The translations under genes were made by a program, and so were the position numbers. Below, piece by piece: positions 23,170 through 32,010 of a DNA stretch of 41,332 nt. The notes beneath the pieces were generated by a model. The model saw only the letters and a list, made by a program, of their open reading frames with translations, did no database searches and had not been told where the DNA came from. This DNA is from JBHHWH01 sp046756405 (lineage in GTDB: Bacteria > Actinomycetota > Acidimicrobiia > Spongiisociales > ZC4RG35): NCBI GenBank assembly GCA_046756405.1, contig JBHHWH010000009.1, forward strand, positions 1 to 41,332, in the 5' to 3' direction. Numbering within the stretch: the first letter of the stretch is position 1; the number at the start of each line of letters is the position of its first letter.

Positions 23170-24173
23170 ACCTCGCCGTCGAGGTCTATCCCCTGGACGG
23201 TCAAGTACCGCTGCTGGCTCTCCACCAGACCCCAGGCTCCGGAGAAGTTCGCCTTCTCCACCAGGGCACCGTCGAAGCGGGTGGCCGTGAGGGCAGTACC
23301 GGAAAGGTCGGCACCACGCAGGTCGGCGCCGCTGAAGTCGGCGCCCTCCAGGTCCGACCCGGAGAGGTCAGCTCCGGCGAGGCTGGCGCCGGACAGGTTC
23401 GACAGGGACAGGTTCGACTCTGCCAGGTCGGCTCCGGAGAGGTCGACACCCCGCAGGTCGCAGTTCTTCAGGTAGAGCCGGCTCAGGTCCCGGCTGGCGG
23501 GTCGCCACCGGCGCAGGTCCAGACCCAGCATCACCCTCCCCCGGTACTTGTCGTAGCTGGGGGCGTTGAGGAAACGTTCCAGTTGCTGGGGTCGAATCGA
23601 GCCGGTGGTGAAACGCTGGTCACCGGCCCAGGGATCTCCCACGTTGTGATAGGCCGAGTTGGTCTCCCACCATCCCAGCCGGTCTTCAGCCAGTAGCTCG
23701 ATCTCCTTGACCCACTTGAGTGACTTGTAGAAGTACCTTCCCGGGGTCACCACCCGTACCGGCCCGCCATGCTCGACCGCCAGGGGCTCACCCTCGAAGG
23801 TGTGGACCAGCCAGCTCGATTCGAGCACGAGATCTAACGGCAGGGAGGTGTGATGGTCGTGCTCGGAGTAGGCGATGAAGGAGACGAACCGGGCTTCCGG
23901 CAGGGGCCGGGCCTTCTCCAAGAGCTCGGCTGCAGGGACGCCCCGCCAGGTGGTGTCGAGGCGGGTCCAGCCGGTCACGCAGTGGAGGTCGCAAGTGAGA
24001 TTCCGGTGGGAAAGGGCGAGATACTCGTCGAAGGAGAGAGTCAGTTCCCGCTCCACCAGACCGTGGATGGTGAGCCGCCAAGCCGCGGGATGGTCCAGCT
24101 CCTCCGAGGGTGCTCGCTCTCCCACTACGGGAAAGCGTCGGGTCTCGATCTGGCCGGGGGGAAGGGCGCCCAC
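23166..24173 (-). CDS. Molybdopterin-dependent oxidoreductase fused to pentapeptide repeats
   Basis: 335 residues from GTG 24173. The first 200 are the sulfite-oxidase-fold molybdopterin domain (PF00174): LTCDLHCVTGWTRLD carries the Mo-ligand C65, followed by WRGVPAAELLEKARP, SFIAYSEHDHHTSLPLDL, GGPVRVVTPGRYFYKSLKWV and LGWWETNSAYHNVGDPW. Residues about 240-315 are pentapeptide repeats (A/S-D/N-L-x-x: LSGADLAESNLSLSNLSG, then further ADLSGSDLEGADF). No Tat or other signal and no membrane anchor are seen, unlike MsrP. The substrate is unknown. The start is one base after the LCP gene's stop. Confidence 0.85.
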   Translation of the reverse strand: MGALPPGQIETRRFPVVGERAPSEELDHPAAWRLTIHGLVERELTLSFDEYLALSHRNLTCDLHCVTGWTRLDTTWRGVPAAELLEKARPLPEARFVSFIAYSEHDHHTSLPLDLVLESSWLVHTFEGEPLAVEHGGPVRVVTPGRYFYKSLKWVKEIELLAEDRLGWWETNSAYHNVGDPWAGDQRFTTGSIRPQQLERFLNAPSYDKYRGRVMLGLDLRRWRPASRDLSRLYLKNCDLRGVDLSGADLAESNLSLSNLSGASLAGADLSGSDLEGADFSGADLRGADLSGTALTATRFDGALVEKANFSGAWGLVESQQRYLTVQGIDLDGEV

Positions 24174-24174
24174 C

Positions 24175-25248
24175 TCAGTTGGCCGTCCCGGGTAGCTCTT
24201 CTTCGGCGGTCTCCCCGCCGAGGAACTCGGCGACGACCTCGTTCACCGGTACCGCGGCCTTGAGGACCGCGGCTCCGTTCTCGGCGACAAAGTCGAAGAC
24301 CGGAAGCTTGAGGGTGACGATCGACCCATCATCGAGGCCTCGCATCGTCCAGGCGAGGTTCACCGCCTGGACGAGGGTCAGCTCGGAGTCCACGGTGACG
24401 AAGGGCGCCACCGCCGAGGCGACGGCGGCCACCTCCTGGGGGGAGGAGAAGTCTGAGAGCCGGCCCAGCATGTCGATCAGGAACTCCCGCTGGCGCTGGT
24501 TGCGCACCAGGTCGTTCATGCCCGGCATGATCCGCCATCCTGCTGGAGTGAGCTCCTGGGTGTGTCGAGACCGAAGCCAGGCCAGGGTCTGAGCTCCCGA
24601 GGCGTGGGTGCAGCCGGCCGACAGCTCCAGGTTTGCCCTCCTGTCTCGGACCGGGTTCTCCACGCAGATCTCATAGCCCCCTATGGCGTCCACCGCGTCC
24701 TGGAAACCGGCCAGGTCGACGAGGGCAAAGTGATCCACCCTCTCTCCGATCAGGTCCTCCACACCGATGGTCAACAGCGTGGGCCCGTTCATCTCCTCCC
24801 CGCATCCCTCAAGGAGAGCGTTGAGCCGGCCCTGGCCTCCGGTACAGGGATTGGCTACCCAGAGGTCTCGGGGGAGGGAGAGGATCCCTACCCTGCCCGG
24901 CGCCCTGAAGAGGACCATGACCACATCGGCTCGGTGTCCTTCCGCCTTCCCGAAACCGGTGGTGTCCTCCAGGTCTTCCCGGGAGTCGGAGCCGACCAAA
25001 AGGAAGACCTGGAGTTCTTCGTTAGCGATCACAGCCGGCTGGTCGTCGACGGGAGCCGGCTCGGGATTGCCTGATTCCGCCGGATCACCCGCTTTGGGCG
25101 TGGGGACCTCTTCGGGTCGTTCGATGGTCACCCTTTGCACATCGTTCCAGGCGTTGAGCGCGAACAGGTAGGCGGCGCCGCCCAGCAGGACGACCGTCAG
25201 AACGGCCCCGATGATCAAACGCCTTCGCCATGTTCCGATGAACCCCAC
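24175..25248 (-). CDS. LytR-CpsA-Psr (LCP) family cell-wall ligase
   Basis: 357 residues. A membrane segment (about 8-29), then a proline-rich linker, then the LCP domain: LLVGSDSRED, RADVVMVLFRAPGRVGILSLPRDLWV, GRLNALLEGCG, DHFALVDLAGFQDAVDAIGG and LAWLRSRHTQE with NQRQREFLIDML. The conserved Arg and Asp residues of the pyrophosphate site (DSRED, RAD, LPRD, RSRH, NQRQ) are all present. The family attaches glycopolymers such as arabinogalactan-like or teichoic polymers to peptidoglycan on the outer face. GTG 25248 has an excellent -10 (TAGAAT) six bases upstream, so it is leaderless. It may be co-transcribed with the molybdopterin gene behind it. Confidence 0.92.
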   Translation of the reverse strand: MGFIGTWRRRLIIGAVLTVVLLGGAAYLFALNAWNDVQRVTIERPEEVPTPKAGDPAESGNPEPAPVDDQPAVIANEELQVFLLVGSDSREDLEDTTGFGKAEGHRADVVMVLFRAPGRVGILSLPRDLWVANPCTGGQGRLNALLEGCGEEMNGPTLLTIGVEDLIGERVDHFALVDLAGFQDAVDAIGGYEICVENPVRDRRANLELSAGCTHASGAQTLAWLRSRHTQELTPAGWRIMPGMNDLVRNQRQREFLIDMLGRLSDFSSPQEVAAVASAVAPFVTVDSELTLVQAVNLAWTMRGLDDGSIVTLKLPVFDFVAENGAAVLKAAVPVNEVVAEFLGGETAEEELPGTAN

Positions 25249-25254
25249 AACCGG

Positions 25255-25260
25255 ATTCTA
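25255..25260 (-). promoter_or_regulatory. -10 box (TAGAAT) for the LCP gene, leaderless type
   Basis: TAGAAT, then CCGGTT, then GTG 25248. TTGAGA at 25279-25274 is the nearest -35-like hexamer, but the spacer is only 13. Confidence 0.6.
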
Positions 25261-25275
25261 CGGTCGGATGCCGTC

Positions 25276-25464
25276 TCAACCAGCAGCGACGGCCTGAGAA
25301 GCCCCTGGCTCCGCGGCAGGAGAGGCCGGGTCTACCGCCGGTAGGGAGAGCACGAAGCTGTACCAGCCCTGGTCGGGGAGATATTCGACCGTGCCGTCCA
25401 TGAGGCGGGCGAGCTGGCGGACCAGGGCGAGGCCGATCCCCCCAGAGGTGGATGTAGTGAGCTT
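25276..25464 (-). pseudogene. C-terminal remnant of a histidine kinase
   Basis: The minus-strand frame reads KLTTSTSGGIGLALVRQL, then ARLMDGTVEYLPDQGWYSFVLSLPA, that is the G2 box and last strands of a histidine-kinase ATPase, ending at a stop after about 27 further Ala/Pro-rich residues. Upstream in this frame there is a stop (near 25500) and no N, G1 or HisKA segment; fragments continue in other frames, so the 5' part is deleted or frameshifted. The whole 350-base stretch 25249-25598 holds no other gene: I see only this remnant and the LCP -10 box. Confidence 0.7.
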
Positions 25465-25598
25465 CGGACATGTTTTGCCACCCCGCAACGCCAGCCACGG
25501 ATCTCACCGCGGGCGCCCTCATCCGCCTCGGCCGTGAACAAGCACAGGGTCGGCTCGACGATGCGGCATTCCGCTGATCCGTCTCGTCCATCGGGGTC

Positions 25599-26120
25599 TC
25601 AGTCGAACCCCAGCAGCATCCTCACCATCCGGGCCGTGGCACCCCAGAGAATGTCGCCGCCCAAGTCGTAGTGCCAGATCTGATGATCGTTCCACCACAC
25701 CGACTCCCAACGGGACTCGTCGGCCAGCTCAGCCAGACGCGGCGTATAGATCTTGACTACTTCCCGGGGCGAGGGAACCAGCTCCAGCGGCGGGCGGATC
25801 CGCCCCACCACCGGAACCACAAGCAGCTTGAACTCCACGGTGTCTATCCGGGGCAAAAACCCTAGGACCTCCACCTGTTCGCGTTCGATGCCCACCTCTT
25901 CATGGGCCTCGCGAAGGGCGGTGTCCACCGGGCCCCGATCCGACGGATCGGGGCGGCCACCAGGGAAGGAGATGTGCCCGGCGTGGGTGGGCATCGTATC
26001 GGGTCGTTTGGTGAGCACCGCCCTCACCTCGCCGCTGTCATCCTCGAAGAGCGGGGCTAACACCGCTGCCATACCTTCACCTTCCGGAGGGGCGTCCATG
26101 AGCTTGAGCCGATCCCACAT
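25599..26120 (-). CDS. Nudix hydrolase, CoA pyrophosphatase type
   Basis: 173 residues. The NUDT7/8-type signature VLTKRPDTMPTHAGHISFPG (residues about 35-54) precedes the Nudix box GGRPDPSDRGPVDTALREAHEEVGI. REAHEEVG gives the catalytic glutamates. Members hydrolyse CoA and CoA derivatives to 3',5'-ADP and phosphopantetheine products; that specificity is inferred from the signature. ATG 26120 has TAGGCT nine bases upstream and is divergent from the acetyltransferase gene 37 bases away. Confidence 0.88.
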   Translation of the reverse strand: MWDRLKLMDAPPEGEGMAAVLAPLFEDDSGEVRAVLTKRPDTMPTHAGHISFPGGRPDPSDRGPVDTALREAHEEVGIEREQVEVLGFLPRIDTVEFKLLVVPVVGRIRPPLELVPSPREVVKIYTPRLAELADESRWESVWWNDHQIWHYDLGGDILWGATARMVRMLLGFD

Positions 26121-26129
26121 GCGGTGGCA

Positions 26130-26135
26130 AGCCTA
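26130..26135 (-). promoter_or_regulatory. -10 box (TAGGCT) for the Nudix gene
   Basis: Nine bases upstream of ATG 26120, in a 37-base divergent gap. Confidence 0.45.
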
Positions 26136-26145
26136 CGAGCGTCGA

Positions 26146-26151
26146 TAAGCT
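26146..26151 (+). promoter_or_regulatory. -10 box (TAAGCT) for the acetyltransferase gene
   Basis: Six bases upstream of ATG 26158; GTGGCA at 26124-26129 is a possible -35 with a 16-base spacer. Confidence 0.45.
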
Positions 26152-26157
26152 GAGCGA

Positions 26158-26736
26158 ATGCCTCGTGCCCAGTTAGAGACAGAACGTCTCATTCTCCGAC
26201 GGTTCAATCGTCGTGACGCAGCAGCCCTGGACGAGGCGGTCCGGGTCTCCCTGTACGAACTCAACCAGTGGCTCCCCTGGGCCCGCATGGATTACACCAG
26301 CGGCGACACCGCCTCCTTCGTCCGGGAGTCGATCCTCGCCTGGAAGGAGGGCCGGGCCTGGGACTACTCCATCCGCTTCAAGGACAACCCCGCCCGCCAT
26401 GTGGGCAACGTGTCCCTGTGGACGGTCTCCAAGCTGGGGAAGATCGCCGAGATCGGCTACTGGGTGAGGAGTGATGAGACCAACCGGGGGATATGCACCG
26501 AGGCGGTAGAGCGGGTCATCGAGGAGGCCTTCGTCGCATTGGGCTACCACAAGGTGGTACTGAGGATCGCAGTGGGGAATGAGCCCTCGGATCGGGTGGC
26601 TACCAAGCTCGGTTTCACCCGGGAGGGAATCCTCCGGGAGGAGCTTCTCATTCGGGGCAATTGGGTTGACCACTCGCTTTGGTCACTTCTCGACCGCGAG
26701 TACCGCGCCCTTCACCGCAGCGGCGTCACCGGCTAA
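26158..26736 (+). CDS. GNAT acetyltransferase, RimJ/RimL type
   Basis: 192 residues. RimJ/L-like opening LETERLILRRFNRRDAAALDE, then LPWARMDYTSGDTASFVRES, then the GNAT core IGYWVRSDETNRGICTEAV, with the acetyl-CoA loop in the R/Q-x-x-G position (TNRGICTEA) and LRIAVGNEPSDRVATKLGFTREGILRE. The family acetylates N-termini of ribosomal proteins or small amines; the target here is unknown. The TAA stop overlaps the TAG stop of the convergent nuoN. Confidence 0.9.
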   Translation: MPRAQLETERLILRRFNRRDAAALDEAVRVSLYELNQWLPWARMDYTSGDTASFVRESILAWKEGRAWDYSIRFKDNPARHVGNVSLWTVSKLGKIAEIGYWVRSDETNRGICTEAVERVIEEAFVALGYHKVVLRIAVGNEPSDRVATKLGFTREGILREELLIRGNWVDHSLWSLLDREYRALHRSGVTG

Positions 26737-28208
26737 CCGCTGGCGAGGACGCGTGAGGCGTCACCCACAAAGGTGACGATGGCCGGGAAGAAGCCAACGG
26801 CAATGGTGAGGGCCACGGCCACACCAAGGGCCAGCTTCAGCGAACCGGCCTGTTCCAACTCTCCGTCCATCTCGCCCACCGGCGAGTCGAGCCATACCGC
26901 CTTGACCACCCTGGCGTAGTAGTAGAGGGCGACCACCGCATTGATAGCCGCGATCACCGCGAGGACCACAGTGGCGGTCCCACCGGCGATGATCACAGCT
27001 CGGAACATGGCAAACTTGGCGAACCACCCGGCCAGGGGCGGTATACCCGCCAGGCTGAAGAAGAACGCCGCGACCAGGAAGGCAAGGCGCGAGTCGACGC
27101 CACCCAGACCCGACCAGGCGTCGATCTCACCGGACTTGGTGCGGTTGGCCGCGGCGATCACGACGCCAAAGGCGCCCAGATTCATCACTGCGTAGATGAC
27201 CAGGTAGATGACGGTGGCGGCGAAGGCCTCCTCCAGGTCGGCGCCCGCCACCGCGGCAGCAGCAAAGGGGACCAGCATGAACCCGGCATGGGCCACCGAT
27301 GAATATGCGAGAAGACGGACGATGTTCGTCTGTCGGAGCGCGGCGAGGTTTCCCACGGTCATCGACAGCACGGCTAGGGCCCACAGGGCGGGGGCCCACA
27401 CTCCGGCCACACCGGGTACGGCGAGGTACATGACGAGGAGCATCGCCACAAATCCGGCCGCCTTGGAGTTCACCGACAGGTAGGCAGTGATGGGAGTCGG
27501 AGCTCCTTCGTAGGTGTCGGGCGCCCAGAAGTGGAAAGGGACCGCCGATATCTTGAACCCGAACCCGACCACCATGAACAACACAGCCAGGATCAGAGCC
27601 GGTTCGTCGGCCATCCCGGCGGTGGCGGTGGCCAGACCGGTGAAGGTCACCTCCCCGGTGAGACCGAAAAGGAGGGACATCCCGTAGAGAAGGATCGCGC
27701 TGGAGAGGACCCCGAGGATGAAGTACTTCATTGAAGCCTCATTGGACTTGAGATCGCCCTTGCGCCAGCCCGCCAGGAGGTAGAGGGGGCCGGTGACCAG
27801 CTCGATACCAACAAAGAGGATGATCAGGTCCCGAGAGGAGGCCATAACCAGCGATCCGAGGACTGAAGCAAGAAGAAGGAAGTAGTACTCACCCTGGTAG
27901 TAGCGGTCGGACTCGATGTAACTGTGGGACATCAGGAAGACGATGTAGGCCGCCACCAGGAACACCCCCTTGAGCACCAGGGCGAACTCGTCCACCACGT
28001 AGGAGCCGCCGACCATGGACCGCACCCCGCCCTCTACGGCCAGCAGCCCCAGGGGGATGAGGGCGAAGGCGGCGCCCGCCACGGCGACGGTGGCGGTCCA
28101 GTACTTCAGGGGCCGGGGGAGTATCAGGTCCAAGGTGAACACCACCAGCATCGTTGCCACAACGATGAGCTCCGGGGCCAGGGCCAGGTAGTCGAGCTGA
28201 GGTGTCAC
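26733..28208 (-). CDS. nuoN: NADH-quinone oxidoreductase subunit N
   Basis: 491 residues from GTG 28208 (GGAGGC about 10 bases upstream). One of three antiporter-like proton-pumping subunits in the membrane arm of complex I, with about 14 membrane segments. Recognised by SNEASMKYFILGVLSSAILLYG, VPFHFWAPDTYEGAPTPITA, LLAYSSVAHAGFM and SLAGIPPLAGWFAKF. Last gene of the nuo operon; three bases after nuoM. Confidence 0.95.
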   Translation of the reverse strand: MTPQLDYLALAPELIVVATMLVVFTLDLILPRPLKYWTATVAVAGAAFALIPLGLLAVEGGVRSMVGGSYVVDEFALVLKGVFLVAAYIVFLMSHSYIESDRYYQGEYYFLLLASVLGSLVMASSRDLIILFVGIELVTGPLYLLAGWRKGDLKSNEASMKYFILGVLSSAILLYGMSLLFGLTGEVTFTGLATATAGMADEPALILAVLFMVVGFGFKISAVPFHFWAPDTYEGAPTPITAYLSVNSKAAGFVAMLLVMYLAVPGVAGVWAPALWALAVLSMTVGNLAALRQTNIVRLLAYSSVAHAGFMLVPFAAAAVAGADLEEAFAATVIYLVIYAVMNLGAFGVVIAAANRTKSGEIDAWSGLGGVDSRLAFLVAAFFFSLAGIPPLAGWFAKFAMFRAVIIAGGTATVVLAVIAAINAVVALYYYARVVKAVWLDSPVGEMDGELEQAGSLKLALGVAVALTIAVGFFPAIVTFVGDASRVLASG

Positions 28209-28211
28209 CTA

Positions 28212-29831
28212 TCAGCCTCCGACAATCGCAGAAAGGGCAGCGGTGGCTTTGGAACCAAAAACGGTGTCCACTAGAGCGGTCACGGTGTCGGTGGTGGCAC
28301 CGAAGATCAGCTTCGGGTAGAGCCCGATGAGCACCACCAGGATCATGATGGGCACCCATGCGGTCAGCTCGAACCGGTCCGCATCGTGGAAGGTCTTACC
28401 CTCCCACTCGTCACCCGGCTCACCCAGGTTGACCTTCTGGAGCATCCACAGCATGTAGCCGGCGGTCAGCACCGTCCCCACCGCACCGAGGACCATCGAA
28501 GTGCGGAACACCCCTAGGGGGAGGCCTCCTAGCGGGTTGTAAGCGCCCACCAGGGACATGAACTCGCCCCAGAACCCGGCGAGGCCGGGGAGGCCGAGAG
28601 AGGCCATAGCAGTGAAGGCCAGGACGCCCCCCATGACCGGCATCAGTTTGATGTTTCCGCCCAGGCGGGCCATCTCCCGGGTGTGGTAGCGATGATGCAT
28701 CGATCCGGCGAGGAAGAAGAGGAGCCCGGTAATGAGTCCGTGGGCGACCATGCCGATGATGGCGGCGTTGATGCCCACATCGGTCATGGTGGCGATCCCC
28801 AGCATTACAAACCCCATGTGCCCCACCGAGGAGAAGGCGATCAGCCGCTTCATGTCGGTCTGGGCAAGACAGGCCAGGGAACCGTAGATGATCCCAATCA
28901 CTGCCAGGATTGCGATGGTGGGTGCCCAGCGTGCCGCCTCCTCGGGGAGGATGGGAAGGGCGATCCGGATGAAACCGTAGGAGCCCAGCTTCAGGAGGAT
29001 GGCGGCCAGGAGCACCGACCCGACCGTGGGGGCTGCGGTGTGGGCATCGGGGAGCCAGGTGTGGAGGGGCCACATGGGCACCTTCACCGCGAAGCCCAAG
29101 AACATCGCCCCAAAGACGAAGAAGGCAAAGGTGCCGCCGAACGCCCCGGCAGTGCCGAGGTCGGTGAGCTGAGGTATGTCGAAGGTGCGTCCACCGAACC
29201 TGCCCGACTCGAAGTAGAGCGCCAGGAAGCCCAGCAGCATGAACGCCGAGCCGAACAGGGTGAACAGGAAGAACTTGATGGCGGCGTAGAGCCGGGTCTC
29301 GAACTCCCGGGCGAAGCCGGGCACCTTACGGGGGGTCTTGTCTCCCCAGATCCCGATCATGAAGTACATGGGGAGGAGGACCACCTCGAAGAAGAGGAAG
29401 AACAGCACCAGGTCCAGGGCGACGAAGGTCCCATTCATCCCCGTGGCGAGGATCATCATCAGGATGAGGAATAGCTTGGGGTTCTTCGGCTCGTCCCAGT
29501 GGTTCCAGGAGTAGATCACGCTCAGCACCACGATGAACGTGGACAGGACCAGGAGAGGCAGGCTGATTCCATCTACGCCGATGTGGTAGTTGGCGTTGAT
29601 CGCCCCGATCCAGGGCAGGTTCACTTCGAACTGGTAGCTGTTGTAGCCGCCGGCGTTGAGGTCAAAGCCGGCGATCACCCCCAGGGAGGCGAGGAAGGAG
29701 GCCAGGGCGGCCACCAACCCCACGCCCTTTAGGGCGTTCTCGTTGTCCCGGGGGATGAACCCGAGAAGGAGGGCGCCGACGAGGGGGAGGAACACCACCA
29801 GCGACAGGCCCCAGTTTTCGAACCATTCCAT
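28212..29831 (-). CDS. nuoM: NADH-quinone oxidoreductase subunit M
   Basis: 539 residues, about 14 membrane segments; proton-pumping antiporter-like subunit. Signatures: NYHIGVDGISLPLLVL, FFEVVLLPMYFMIGIWG (the conserved Glu of helix 5), KVPMWPLHTWLPDAHTAAPT, DMKRLIAFSSVGHMGFV and LGLPGLAGFWGEFM. Separated from nuoL by 15 bases; complete. Confidence 0.96.
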   Translation of the reverse strand: MEWFENWGLSLVVFLPLVGALLLGFIPRDNENALKGVGLVAALASFLASLGVIAGFDLNAGGYNSYQFEVNLPWIGAINANYHIGVDGISLPLLVLSTFIVVLSVIYSWNHWDEPKNPKLFLILMMILATGMNGTFVALDLVLFFLFFEVVLLPMYFMIGIWGDKTPRKVPGFAREFETRLYAAIKFFLFTLFGSAFMLLGFLALYFESGRFGGRTFDIPQLTDLGTAGAFGGTFAFFVFGAMFLGFAVKVPMWPLHTWLPDAHTAAPTVGSVLLAAILLKLGSYGFIRIALPILPEEAARWAPTIAILAVIGIIYGSLACLAQTDMKRLIAFSSVGHMGFVMLGIATMTDVGINAAIIGMVAHGLITGLLFFLAGSMHHRYHTREMARLGGNIKLMPVMGGVLAFTAMASLGLPGLAGFWGEFMSLVGAYNPLGGLPLGVFRTSMVLGAVGTVLTAGYMLWMLQKVNLGEPGDEWEGKTFHDADRFELTAWVPIMILVVLIGLYPKLIFGATTDTVTALVDTVFGSKATAALSAIVGG

Positions 29832-29846
29832 AGCTCTTAGCCTCTC

Positions 29847-31868
29847 CTATGTCACGAACACGAACACGACAACGAGTACCAGCGCCCCCGCCACCAGGGC
29901 GGCCGCATACTGCTGGACTCGACCGGTCTGCCACTTGCGCACCCCTCCGCCGAGGGCGTCGGTGATCGCCGACAGACCGTTGAAGATTCCGTCGACACCG
30001 AGCTGATCCACGGTGTCATAGATGAACCTGCCCAAACCCTTGATCACCGCGCCCACCCCGTTGACGATCCCATCGATGACGTAATCGTTGGTCCAGTTGA
30101 CCGCTCGGGCCAGGGGACCTTGGGTTCCACCCACGATGCCCCAGGCGAGGTCGTCGAGGTAGTACTTGCGTCGTAGCAGCGGGTAGAGAAGGGGAACCTC
30201 GAAGCTGTCCCGCTCCCTTTGGGTGGCACGGTCTTTGGAAAAGATCAGCCAGCCCACTACGAGTCCGGCCACGGCGGCGGCGAGCCCGATGGCGGCCAGG
30301 GCGAAGTCGATCTCGGTGGCGTGATGGTCTCCCATGGGGACCACCCTCACCGCCAGCCACTCGGTGAAGTTCCCGATGCCCGGCCACTCCACGCCGGGGA
30401 TGTTGAGCAGTCCCACGAAGATGGAGGGAATTGCCAGGGCCACCAGGGGCCGGGTCATGATCGGTGGCGCCTCGTGGGGGTGACCTTCTCCTTTGTAGGT
30501 CCCGTGGAAGGTGAGGGCTATCGCCCGGGCCATGTAGAACGCGGTGACGAAGGCTCCGGCAATCCCGATCCACATCACCGTCGTGTAGCCCTCGAACCCC
30601 AGGGTCGCCAGAATCTCGTCTTTGGACCAGAAACCGGCGAAGGGGATGATCCCGGCCAGGGCCAGCGAACCCACCACAAAGGTCCAGTAGGTGGTGGGCA
30701 TGAACTTGCGCAGCCCCCCCATGTCGCTCATGTTGTTGGAGTGCACCGCGTGGATCACCGATCCAGCGGCCAGGAAGAGGAGGGCCTTGAAGAAGGCGTG
30801 GGTGAAGAGGTGGAAGAGCCCGGCGGTGTATCCCCCCGCCGCCACGGCCGTCATCATGTAGCCGAGCTGGGACACCGTCGAATAGGCCAGCACCTTCTTT
30901 ATGTCGTCGGCGACCACAGCGAGCAGGCCTACCCCCAACAGCGTGATGGCGCCGATCCAGACCATGAGCGGGCGGGCGTCCTCGGCGAGGTTCTGGAACA
31001 GGGGAAAGACCCGGGCCATCAGGTAGACGCCGGCGGTCACCATGGTGGCGGCGTGCATCAGAGCCGAGACCGGGGTGGGGCCGGCCATGGCATCCGGAAG
31101 CCAGATGTGGAGGGGGAACTGGGCGCTTTTGCCCATGGCTCCGAAGAAGAGGAGGAGTCCGCCGGTGAGGGCCACCGCCCCCAGCGGGGCGGCCTGTTCC
31201 ATCGCCGCCTTGCTCAGGTCGGTGAAGTCGAAGCTGCCGATGGCCACCGCCACCAGGATGGCCCCCAGGATGAGACCGATGTCGGCCACCTTGTTGACCA
31301 GGAACGCCTTGTTGCCTGATCGCACGTTGTCGAGGTCCTCCCAGTAAAACCCGATCAGGAAGTAGGAGGCGAGTCCTACACCCTCCCATCCAATGATCAT
31401 CTGCACCAGGTTGGGGGCGCCCACCAGGACCAGCATCGCCCCGGCAAAGAGGGAGAAGGCTGCAAAGAACCACGGGACACGCACATCGCCGTGCATGTAC
31501 CCCAAGGCGTAGACGAACACGATCAGGCCGATCAGGTTCACCAGCAGGTACATGAGGATGGACAGCCCGTCCACCAGCCACCCCAGCTCGAAGACGAAGC
31601 CGCTGCCTATCCGTCCGATCTCGAAGGTGACCTTGTCGAGGACCCCTCCGGTCATGTTGAGGAAGAAGAGCGCCGACGCCCAGACCATGTTGATCGCCAA
31701 GGCGCCCACGGCGATTTCGCCACCCTGGTGCTTGAGACGTTTGCCGACGGCGAGGATGAGAAGCATGGCTACGAAGGGCAGGACCAGCATGACCCCGGCG
31801 GTGTCGGCCCAGAACCCGCCGTTACCCACCGCGGTCTCCTCAGCAGCCACAATCATCAGGTCCATCAT
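29847..31868 (-). CDS. nuoL: NADH-quinone oxidoreductase subunit L
   Basis: 673 residues from ATG 31868, chosen for GGGAGG eight bases upstream and because it gives the family N-terminus; an open frame continues 42 codons upstream without coding character. Largest pump subunit, carrying the long amphipathic helix HL along the membrane arm at its C-terminus. Signatures: GWEGVGLASYFLIGFYWE, QFPLHIWLPDAMAGPTPVSALMHAATMV, KKVLAYSTVSQLGYMM and FTHAFFKALLFLAAGSVIHA. The lateral-helix region extends from about residue 540. Confidence 0.96.
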   Translation of the reverse strand: MMDLMIVAAEETAVGNGGFWADTAGVMLVLPFVAMLLILAVGKRLKHQGGEIAVGALAINMVWASALFFLNMTGGVLDKVTFEIGRIGSGFVFELGWLVDGLSILMYLLVNLIGLIVFVYALGYMHGDVRVPWFFAAFSLFAGAMLVLVGAPNLVQMIIGWEGVGLASYFLIGFYWEDLDNVRSGNKAFLVNKVADIGLILGAILVAVAIGSFDFTDLSKAAMEQAAPLGAVALTGGLLLFFGAMGKSAQFPLHIWLPDAMAGPTPVSALMHAATMVTAGVYLMARVFPLFQNLAEDARPLMVWIGAITLLGVGLLAVVADDIKKVLAYSTVSQLGYMMTAVAAGGYTAGLFHLFTHAFFKALLFLAAGSVIHAVHSNNMSDMGGLRKFMPTTYWTFVVGSLALAGIIPFAGFWSKDEILATLGFEGYTTVMWIGIAGAFVTAFYMARAIALTFHGTYKGEGHPHEAPPIMTRPLVALAIPSIFVGLLNIPGVEWPGIGNFTEWLAVRVVPMGDHHATEIDFALAAIGLAAAVAGLVVGWLIFSKDRATQRERDSFEVPLLYPLLRRKYYLDDLAWGIVGGTQGPLARAVNWTNDYVIDGIVNGVGAVIKGLGRFIYDTVDQLGVDGIFNGLSAITDALGGGVRKWQTGRVQQYAAALVAGALVLVVVFVFVT

Positions 31869-31999
31869 CTGGAGAACCTCCCCACGGAGCGGCAGCCCCG
31901 GCCGACCGGCGTCTGTTTGCCCGAGCAGCTCACCACAAGACCCCCCTGCGACGCGCCAAACCGAAGGCGAGGCGAGGGCAAAGTCGGCCGGCAACTCAT
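31865..31999 (-). CDS. Possible 44-residue ORF between nuoK and nuoL
   Basis: ATG 31999 has AGGAG about eight bases upstream, and its TGA overlaps the nuoL ATG as ATGA, the same junction type used elsewhere in the operon. The product is basic, with three cysteines (C3, C25, C36) and no membrane segment (opening MSCRPTLPSPRLRFGAS), unlike any known complex I subunit. Third-position GC is lower than in its neighbours, which argues against coding. It fills a 142-base gap in an operon whose other gaps are mostly zero. Confidence 0.3.
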   Translation of the reverse strand: MSCRPTLPSPRLRFGASQGGLVVSCSGKQTPVGRGCRSVGRFSR

Positions 32000-32010
32000 C
32001 AGGTCCACTC

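Noticed and set aside
23200..23460. Tandem DNA repeats, possible CRISPR or satellite
   Set aside because: The periodic sequence encodes pentapeptide repeats in the molybdopterin fusion; the 15-base period is codon-based and there are no spacers.
30016..31581. 521-codon frame inside nuoL
   Set aside because: Same-strand out-of-frame shadow, Arg/His/Pro-rich, no membrane segments.
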